A stretch of 64,000 bases of DNA from Grimontia hollisae CIP 101886 (GTDB taxonomy: Bacteria > Pseudomonadota > Gammaproteobacteria > Enterobacterales > Vibrionaceae), in assembly GCF_000176515.1 (NCBI RefSeq), contig NZ_ADAQ01000011.1, forward strand, positions 1 through 64,000. The letters are read 5' to 3'. Positions 52,437 through 61,200 of this stretch are shown here, one piece after another (within the stretch, counting starts at the first letter, position 1; every line of letters starts with the position of its first letter). The notes beneath the pieces are model-generated. The model was not told the origin of the DNA. It saw nothing but the letters and a program-made list of their open reading frames with translations, and made no database searches. Position numbers and translations under genes: made by a program.

Positions 52437-52733
52437 TTAGATATTACGTGCTGCTGAAGTAATGGAATCTTTGATCGACTTCAGGGTTGAAGTACCGGTT
52501 TGCACAGTAATACTTTGGTCACCCATCAGACGTTGCAACTCCAAGGACTCAGCTGCTGATAACTGTAAACCATCTTGGGTTCCTTTTTGTTCAAGGAATG
52601 TCTCAACCGCCAAATCTGCAACATTAACAAGCTCTTCAAAATTCTTACCCACTTCTGTAGTCTTCAGATCTGAATCTTTGTTAATAACATTTGTCAGCGC
52701 ACGACCTGCTAAAGCATTTACACCCGAACTCAT
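52437..52733 (-). CDS. T3SS needle-like (SctF) or inner-rod (SctI) protein
   Basis: A 98-residue helical protein, first gene of the operon, with a strong ribosome site (AGGAGA eight bases before ATG). The C-terminal part, LQLSAAESLELQRLMGDQSI then TGTSTLKSIKDSITSAARNI, resembles needle subunits, in which a conserved Lys-Ser-Ile-Lys-Asp-like helix lies just before the end. Inner-rod proteins share this kind of C-terminus, and at 98 residues it is long for a needle. I lean to SctF. Confidence 0.65.
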   Translation of the reverse strand: MSSGVNALAGRALTNVINKDSDLKTTEVGKNFEELVNVADLAVETFLEQKGTQDGLQLSAAESLELQRLMGDQSITVQTGTSTLKSIKDSITSAARNI

Positions 52734-53168
52734 TCTTTTTTCTCCTAGAAAGATAGATTAAACGACAAGACGCTACTATATATCGCACTAATCATATACA
52801 CGTTCTACTTTTACGCGCCATTTTGATTTCTGCATTTCGCCTTGTTGAGAACATTATTTATTTGCCCCAAAAAAAATCCACTGAAAAAACACGACAAAAC
52901 TCGGAGAATGTTTTTCCACCCTGACCGCTAACTCATTCAATCATCGACGAAAAATCCAAAGCAAGCCTTGTGCTGCCTGGCTTTGTTGGCGTTGTGCCAC
53001 AGTTGATAAATGTGTCTTATCAACTGTATTTACGCCCACAGCAAAAGCCTAGAAAGTCAGGCAAATCAGAATTTCTGTGGCTTTTGTCAATTTTTGTCAC
53101 AGAAATTTGTGCAAAAATAAACCAATCATAACAACAAGTTAGACAGGAACTTCTCCAGTTTGCCTGCT
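52734..53168. other. T3SS operon promoter region
   Basis: 435 bases without a gene. It holds the operon promoter and two inverted repeats: CAGTTGATAA / TTATCAACTG (53000-53009 and 53017-53026, perfect) and AATTTCTGTG / CACAGAAATT (53070-53079 and 53098-53107, perfect). The second may end the ABC exporter transcript from the right; the first could be a regulator site. No RNA gene is recognised. Confidence 0.55.
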
Positions 53169-55100
53169 TTACTGGTGTTCAATAATGGTTTTGTCTTTGA
53201 TTTCCAGCACCACATCGCACGCTGAGAGCACCGAATCGTTGTGACTTGAGAGGATCACAATCGATTGCGCGGCGTATTTTCTCAGCAAGCCCAGGCATTT
53301 CACCACGTCTTCCGGTGACAGGTTGACCAGAGATTCATCCAAAACATACACATCTGCATTGCTCAATATCGCCATTAAGAACAGCAGCTTCCTTTTCTGG
53401 CCGGTAGACATCGGGATATTGTCAATGTCATCCACATACAGGTTCTGGTAGTCAAAGTTTCGCCCCGGGAAACACTCTTTTAATATCGCATCCATGGTTT
53501 TGGGTGCATTACACCCCCGGAACACAAAGTTGTCGTACAGCGTGCCGGAGAAGAAACTCATGTCTGCCGACAGATAACTGACTTTCGATTCCAGCATCGA
53601 TTTATCGAGGATATTCAAATCGATGCCTGCGTACTCAATTTTCCCTTTGTAGTTATGGTGGCTGCCAATCAGGGTTTTCATCAGGGTGGATTTACCGGTA
53701 CCGACGCCCCCTTTCAAACCATAAAGAATGCCTTTTTTCAGTTTGAGCGACACATTCTCCAGAATGCTGGCTTCATCATGTTTAATGGTTAACCCTGTCA
53801 GTTTAATTTTATCTATCGATTCTGCTTTTACACCGACATCATCAATGGTGTCTTTGGTGATATTATCCCCCATCAACATATCCAGGGATTGTTTAAGGTG
53901 ATAAAGGCCCGCTTTTAAATGTGACAAGCGTGTAACGATTTGGGCCATTAATCCCGACAACCGCGAGCTGATAATAAATAGCACGATCATATACGCGGGG
54001 TTTAATGTCGAGGTGCTGATCCCGGCAAAACACAGAACAAACAATAGTGTCAGCGCCAAAAAAGACACCAGTTTTGTTAATTCATCCCAATAGAAATTGA
54101 AGGAAGAAATTTTTTCATCGTAATGCAACGACATATTGTAGGTGTTGTAGTATTTCTTCAGCAGGTTGAATTTATTGACAAAACGGATGCTGTCACGGTT
54201 ATCAATATAAGACAGACGCAGTTTCAACATGTCGTTGGCGGCGTTTTCGTTGTCGGCCATTTTCTTATACAGTTTTGAACGGTAGACAAAGAAAATAAAA
54301 AAGATCACCGCATAAAACATCAAGAAGTAGACGCTGAGCCATGACAGGAACACACTCATGGCGATAAACAGCAAGATGAACGACAGTGCATCAGAGGCGA
54401 TCATCGGGATGCTGTCCCACACCATCTTCCTGTATTGCTCTACCGTTCTTAAACTGTTGGCATATGAAAAGCCATTAAAATAAGGGAAGAACGAAAACAG
54501 ATAGCGTTCAAACAGTTTCGATGATCTTTTATTGGCTTTAAAACATTCTTCTTTAATTTTACGCTTTGCAAAAAACTCCCCGATATACATCATCAGGAAG
54601 AAAGCACTCACCACAAACAAGGTAGTGACCGCATTGGAATACACCAGTCGGGTATTAAATATATTGGTGTACAACGGCGTGACCAACGCAAACGGGGTCA
54701 GTAATAATAACAGCACCGACCACAGTGGCGTTAAATGGTATATCTCTGTGATCAGATCATCTGATGCCACTTTTTTTGCCGTTTCACGTAATTCGAAATA
54801 ACGACACCCTAAAAAGTCATTCAGATTAACCGCTGCACCGGCACTGTCATAATACGCACCGTTAATGTATTTAATTAATTTATACCCATCTTCATAGCTA
54901 ATCACAAAGTGGGACAAAATAGAGACATTCTGTGTGATCTGTCCAATAAAGAATTTATAGGTAAAAAGATTATTGTCTAAGCCTTTTTCAATATGCTTAA
55001 TAATAAGCTCTTCACTTGCTGCATGAAGGATTTCTTTTTCAAGCGATCTTGGGCAATTAATTTCTAATTCGTCAATCAGGCTAATAAAGACGTTTTTCAT
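53169..55100 (-). CDS. ABC exporter, probably for the adjacent giant adhesin
   Basis: 643 residues: an N-terminal cytoplasmic domain (about 1-125), a six-segment membrane domain (about 126-405), and a C-terminal nucleotide-binding domain with Walker A GGVGTGKSTLM, Q-loop region SYLSADMSFFSGTLYDNF, a variant signature MSTGQKRKLLFLMAIL, Walker B DVYVLDESLV and H-loop ILSSHNDS. The N-terminal domain has the place and size of the C39-like domain of type I exporters but lacks a catalytic Cys. Next to the giant adhesin gene it is most likely a LapB/SiiF-type exporter. No HlyD-type or TolC-type gene lies in the window. Confidence 0.8.
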   Translation of the reverse strand: MKNVFISLIDELEINCPRSLEKEILHAASEELIIKHIEKGLDNNLFTYKFFIGQITQNVSILSHFVISYEDGYKLIKYINGAYYDSAGAAVNLNDFLGCRYFELRETAKKVASDDLITEIYHLTPLWSVLLLLLTPFALVTPLYTNIFNTRLVYSNAVTTLFVVSAFFLMMYIGEFFAKRKIKEECFKANKRSSKLFERYLFSFFPYFNGFSYANSLRTVEQYRKMVWDSIPMIASDALSFILLFIAMSVFLSWLSVYFLMFYAVIFFIFFVYRSKLYKKMADNENAANDMLKLRLSYIDNRDSIRFVNKFNLLKKYYNTYNMSLHYDEKISSFNFYWDELTKLVSFLALTLLFVLCFAGISTSTLNPAYMIVLFIISSRLSGLMAQIVTRLSHLKAGLYHLKQSLDMLMGDNITKDTIDDVGVKAESIDKIKLTGLTIKHDEASILENVSLKLKKGILYGLKGGVGTGKSTLMKTLIGSHHNYKGKIEYAGIDLNILDKSMLESKVSYLSADMSFFSGTLYDNFVFRGCNAPKTMDAILKECFPGRNFDYQNLYVDDIDNIPMSTGQKRKLLFLMAILSNADVYVLDESLVNLSPEDVVKCLGLLRKYAAQSIVILSSHNDSVLSACDVVLEIKDKTIIEHQ

Positions 55101-55120
55101 TCTCTTAAGGCCTCAAAAAT

Positions 55121-55144
55121 TAGGCCAATGTTTCCATTGGCCTA
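55121..55144 (-). terminator. Hairpin between the adhesin and exporter genes
   Basis: TAGGCCAATG and CATTGGCCTA form a perfect 10-pair stem with a four-base loop, followed on the minus strand by ATTTTT. It should end much of the adhesin transcript before the exporter gene, leaving exporter expression to read-through or its own promoter. Confidence 0.8.
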
Positions 55145-55169
55145 GTGTTATTAGGTTTCCTTCCGGTTT

Positions 55170-55198
55170 GGTGTTGCCGCTTTACCTGCGGCAACACC
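55170..55198. repeat. Strong hairpin just after the adhesin stop codon
   Basis: GGTGTTGCCGC and GCGGCAACACC form a perfect 11-pair stem with a seven-base loop, without a T run. It may protect the 3' end of the long adhesin mRNA. Confidence 0.75.
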
Positions 55199-55218
55199 CC
55201 GTTTATGGAGAGACTACA

Positions 55219-58200
55219 TTAGTAATAGTCGTGGTTCGGTACGCTCCAGTCATGACTATAGCTTGATGCATAGTCAGCAGTCGCCGTGTTTGAAGAAGAC
55301 GCGCTTTCTGTCGCTGCGGCGTCAGATTCCGCTTGGTTTGCCGCTTCATTCATGTCCAGGTTGACTTGTTTGATATCAACAGACCCTGTTTCCACTTTCA
55401 CCTCACCGTTTAGATCGGTGTAAGTCAGTTGATAGTCATAAGAACCTTGACTACTGAATTCCGCTTTAATTAACCAATCGCCATCTTCGTCTGCGTCGGT
55501 TTCGTACACTTTACCAGAAATTTCGAGGGTAACACTGCTATCAGGCATAGATTCACCGCTGAAGACTTTTGTTTCAATCAACTCTTGGGTAAACAAGAGT
55601 GATCCTTCATCTTCTGAATCTTTTTCACCTTGGTTATCAATGTGTTTCGCTGTTTGCGCTGTTTCATCATTGATAGATGTGTTCACCTCTTCATCAGAAT
55701 TTTTCAGTTCTGGTAATGTCTCCATATCCTGATCTGGGAATGATGGCAGTGTTACCGCCTCGTTCTCATCCTCTGGCGTTCCTGAACCATTGTCACCAGT
55801 TCCACCTGTGTTACCACCAACCACGATGTTGCTGTTACCATCGCTTTGCTGGGTAGCAGTGTTACCTGCGGCATCGGTGGCCGTCACGGTCCATGACCAT
55901 TCACCTTGCTCCATACCTTCTGGCAGCTCGGCTGTCCAGTTGCCTTTTGAGTCAACAACCGCTTCGACCTGTACTGTCTCAGCAGACTTCTCTGTGGCGT
56001 TGGCTTTGGTAAATTCCACCACCACTTTTGAACCCGCTTCAACCGTACCGACGATGGCTGATTGATCCTCTGACACTTTTGCGGTCAAAGTGGTCACCTG
56101 TGAATCCTTCACAACCGTCATATTGTGATCGTAGGTGTTACCCGCTTTATCGACCGCACTGATGACGATGGTGTTATCACCTTCTTTTAAGCCATCAACG
56201 TTAATGGTCCATTTACCACCATCAAAGGTTAACGCTTTACTCAGATTATCAATCACAACACCATTGACCGTGATCTTGGTGATGGTCGAACCGTTATCGA
56301 TACGGCCAGACAGGGTGATCGAATCTTTCGTCACAACGCTGTCTTTATCATTGCTGTTTGACTGCTCGCCGTCATTTTCAGCAATGCTGTCAACCGTAAT
56401 GATTGGCGCAACGGTATCGATAACCGAGTTAAAGCTGACGACTTTCTCGTTACCCGCCGCATCGACAAAGTTAATCTGAATACGGTTAGTACCTTCTTCC
56501 AGAACTAAGTCGTGTTTCCATTCACCGTTTTCACCAACTTCGGTTTTGTGTACTACTTCTTTACCATTGACAAAGATGGTAAATGAAGAGCCCACATCGA
56601 CTTTACCCGCCAGACTGATAGTTTTATCTGTCTCATTGCTGTAGTAGTCACCAATGTTGTTTACATCACCCTGTTCGTGTCCTTCAATAGAGAATTCTTC
56701 TATATTGATCTCTGTCTTCTGGACCACAGTATGCGTAATGGTGGTAACGTTACCTGCCGCATCCCATGCTTTAAAGGTCAATTGGTTATCACCTTTGTTC
56801 AGCGGAATACCATAGAAGGTAAAGCCTTCACTGGTCTTAGTTGCCTGAATGGTGACACCATTGACCACCACAGCCACTTTCACGTATTCGTGACCGTTGT
56901 CAGGCTTGAACACCATCGACAGGGTGTCTTTGTTGGTAAACAGTTCTTCATTTTCTACCAGTGCTTCACCATTTACCTGAATATCGGTGATATCCATTTT
57001 TTCAATGGTGGTATCCAGTGTCACGTTTATAGTGCTGGTCTTGGTGTTACCTGCCGCATCCACAAACGACCACTCAAACTTATACACACCGTCGCCACCC
57101 GTCAGTTCATGCGGCATATCCCAATGGCCGTTTGATGTTTGAATATCGGTGTAAGTATGGCTTGTCTTATCTGGGCCAGTGACTTTCACCGTCGCAATCA
57201 CATCTTTATCTGTGGTTGAGGTATTGCGGTTAAATTCAAACCTCAATGACTTATCATTGGTACGGCCATCGAACGTCTGGCTATCGTTTCCATAGGTATC
57301 CGAATCCCAACTCAAACCGACAAAGGTGTTGATGGTTTTATCGACAATCACTTCGCCTTTATGGGTTGTTCTGTTACCTGCCACATCTTCAAAGATCAGG
57401 GTGTACGAATGTTCACGCTCGATGATATCGCCAACATTGATGCTCCAGTCACCGCCTTTATCAATAACCTGAGTAAACTCTTGGTTATTGATTTGCAAGA
57501 TAATTTTACCTGCTTCAGAGGCCGTGCCTTTGAACACCAGCTTTCCTTGTTCGCTGTTGACATACTGCTTATCACCGTTCTTATACACACCTTCAATTTC
57601 GTGTGTCACGGTCGCAGCAGTGCTGTCTACCTTGAACTCGATAGTCTGTTCAGGGCTTTCATTACCCGCCAAATCCACAGAGTGAATCTTAGCGGTATAG
57701 TTGCCATCTGTGAGTTCAATCGGTAGCTGGAACTGCCATGTGCCGGTTGAGCTTACTTGTGTGGTATAGGTTTCATTGTTAATTACCAAGACCACTTCCG
57801 CACCAACTTCACCGCGGCCGCTGAACGTCGGTTGCTTGTCCGCAACAACCTTGTCATTTGTCGCACCATCTTCATCAACCAGAGAAGCACTGAAGTCAGT
57901 ATTGGTATTATCAATAGTGATATTACTGATCTCACGCTGAGCTTCGTTACCTGCATCATCACGAATGGTTGCATGAACTTTATAAGTGCCATCGTTCAGT
58001 CCAGTAAACTCATGGCTCCAACGACCTGTTTCATCCACAGTAAAGGTATGGGTTGTTTCAGTTCCTTTGCTATCAGTCAACACAAGCGTCACAACATCAC
58101 CAGCGCTACCTGTACCACCCACAACTACTTTTTTACCATTCAGGATCTTATCTGTCTCAAATCGACCATTGTCGTTTTCCACTTCCATGGTGAAACGGAT

Positions 58201-61200
58201 AGAGGTCTTGATATTGATAGTACCCTGGTTGGTGGTCACGTTACCCGCCACATCCGTTGCTTTAACGGTATAGTTGTTAAAGCCTTCTTGCAGATCCAGT
58301 TTAATAGACCAGTTACCATTTTTCTCAGGTGTGATCTTATGCTCCTTACCATTCACAATCAGCACCAGAGAGTGCACGCCCGCTTCTACCGTACCGGAGA
58401 AGGTGTGTTCCGTTTTATTGGTAACCACAGAGTTGTCATTCTCACCGTTCACTTTCACCGTCAATTCAGGTGCTGAACGGTCTACAGTCACTGATGTTTC
58501 ATGTGAGCTGGTATTTCCTGCTTTATCCGTTAACTCAATAACAAAATCATGTGTTCCTTCACGCAGGCCGGTCAACATGTAACCCCAGCTCTCGCCTGTT
58601 GTGACAAACTCGGTGATTACTTTACCCGATTCTTTTTCCTTAATTACAACAGTGACACCCACCTCAGTGACACCGGTCAGATACACATTTTGTGCGTTGG
58701 TAATAAAGTCACCTTTCACACCGGTATCTGTTGTGTCATCCAGAGCAATCGTTGTCGTTACAGATGTATCAACCGTAAATTGATAATCCTTAACTTCAAC
58801 TTCTTTGCCTGTTGCATCTTTCACCACAAAGTGAATGGTGTGTGTGCCATCTGTCAGCGCTTGGTTCAGCTGGAATTTCCACTGGCCTTTACTATCAATG
58901 GTTGCTGTGTATTTATGACCATTGATGGTTGCTTCCACTTTAAAGCCAGGTGTACCTGCACCGCTAATCACCGGTTTGGTCACGTTGGTGATATTGTCGC
59001 CTTTCACGCCACTGTCACTGTTGTCTTCAATGCCAACCACGAACGGCAGCACGTTTGGACTCACAGACAGTTTTTGCTCATGCTGCGTTGCGTTACCCGC
59101 GGCATCCGTCGCAATAATGGTCAGGGTGTAATCACCAAATTCCAGTCGTGGTAATTCAGCCGTAAATTTACCGTCCGCAGCCACACCTGCTGTAATCGTC
59201 TGGTTAACACCACTGATCAGGATCTTAACCGTTGCCCCAATCGCCGTCTGACCACTGATAGATATCTGATGCGTTTCAGTGATCCAATCTCCGATGACAC
59301 CCGTGTCATCATCACTATCCATGGTGATATCAGACAGTGTTGGTGGTGTACGGTCAATTTCCACCTTGTAATCTTCACTGGTGTTGGTATTGCCCGCAGC
59401 ATCCGTTGCAGTTACAACGATGACATACTTACCTTCCGCTAACACATCTGGCAGCTCGAAGCTCCACTGTCCTGTGGTTGGATTCACTTCTGGTCTGTAG
59501 GTATGGAGTACCTTTTGACCATCTTCAGACTTAACCACCAGCTCTAAGGTCGCATCTTTATCCGTTTGTCCACCAAACTCCAGATGCTCAGCATTGGTTA
59601 GGTGGTCATCATCCAATGCACCTGAATCTGACGTCAGTTCAAATTCGTTGACGATTTGCGTGTCAACAACCAACGTTTTCTCAGACACATAGGTATTGCC
59701 CGCAACGTCTGTCGATTCCACTTTTACGGTGTAAGTACCGTCTTGCAGTTCTGTGGCATAGTTATATGACCAATTGCCACCTGTCGCTTGTACTGTTTGC
59801 GTATCAACAACAGTACCACCCGACATAATGGTTACTTTGATAGACGCATTTGAATCATTGGTTGTCCCGTTGATAGAAAGCGTCTTATCTTGGGTGATCC
59901 AGTCCCCATCCTTGCCTGTATCATCATTCATATCGAAGGTGATCGCAGGCGGCGTAGTATCCAGAGTGTACTCACCGGTCACCGTTTTCTCGTTGCCCGC
60001 CAGATCTCTTGCGACCATGGTCCAGGTATATTCACCATCAACCGTCAATTGCTTATTATCCGGCACAGTGATGATAAAGTTACCATCATCATTAGCTTGT
60101 GCTTCTACAGTTATAGGTTCTTCATTGCTTCCTTTAAGCTGCAGTTTCAGAATAACTTTCGCATTTGGCTCAGTTTTACCGGAGAAAGTAGGTGTTCTGT
60201 CATTCGAGATCTTGTCTTCTTTTGACGATCCCGTATCTGACTCACTCTCTAACCCCGTACCTTCAGAGAATTCTTGTAGCTTGGTATCGACCACAACAGT
60301 CCCAGTCTTAACGGACTCGTTACCCGCCACGTCAACGGCAATCACTTTCCAGCTATAGGTACCATCTGTTGTTACATCAACATTAAATGAGTACTTACCT
60401 TTTTCAGCTATAACTTCTTGTTGCTGCATTTGCCCATTAACTGGACCAAATTCCAAACGGACCTTAACATCGTGCTTCCCTTCGCCACCTACCGTACCCT
60501 TGATTGTCAGCGAGTTATCCTTAGTAATACCGTCGCTGTTAGACTCACCTGTGTCTGATGCTGCATCTAAGCCTGCTGTTAAAGCCGGCGGTGTCGTATC
60601 AATGACGATGGTTTTCTCAACCACATGAGTGTTACCTGCGACGTCTTCTGCCGTCACTTTCCAGGTATATACACCATCTTCCAATGGGTTAGTCGCCTGA
60701 ATTGACCACTCACCGTTGGCATCAATAGGCCCATACACATCAACACGTTCACCGTTTTTAAAGATCTCCAGTTTGACCTTCGATGCTTCATCTACAGTGC
60801 CCTTGAATAATGGTGTCTTATCGTTAGTGATACCGTCGTTTTTCACATCCCCACTGTCGGATTCAGCGACCAGATCTGCGTTAACTCCTGGCTTGTCTGT
60901 ATCCAGAGTGATGGTTTTTGTGATTTCATGCTTGTTCCCTGCAATATCCTCAATTTCAACGGTATAGGTATAAGTACCATCACCTTTGTCTAATAGAGGA
61001 AGATCTATCTCCCATTGACCATTAACCACTGAAACGGCGGCGACAGAAGTAACATTAATCTCTTCTTCACCGAATTTAAGTGATTTTAAGGTCACTTTAG
61101 CCCCCGCTTCCGCGGTACCTTTCAGCACAATGTCTTTCTGGTTAGTGATGCCGTCGTTGTTTGCATGGCCTGTATCATCGTCTTCTGCCAACTGGACCGT

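Noticed and set aside
52437-52733. Type VI or flagellar rod protein (FliE-like)
   Set aside because: The neighbours are SctR, SctT, SctC and SctN with a secretin, which flagellar systems lack.
53169-55100. Bacteriocin or peptide exporter with an active C39 peptidase
   Set aside because: The N-terminal domain lacks the Cys-containing motif of active C39 peptidases, and no small precursor gene is adjacent.
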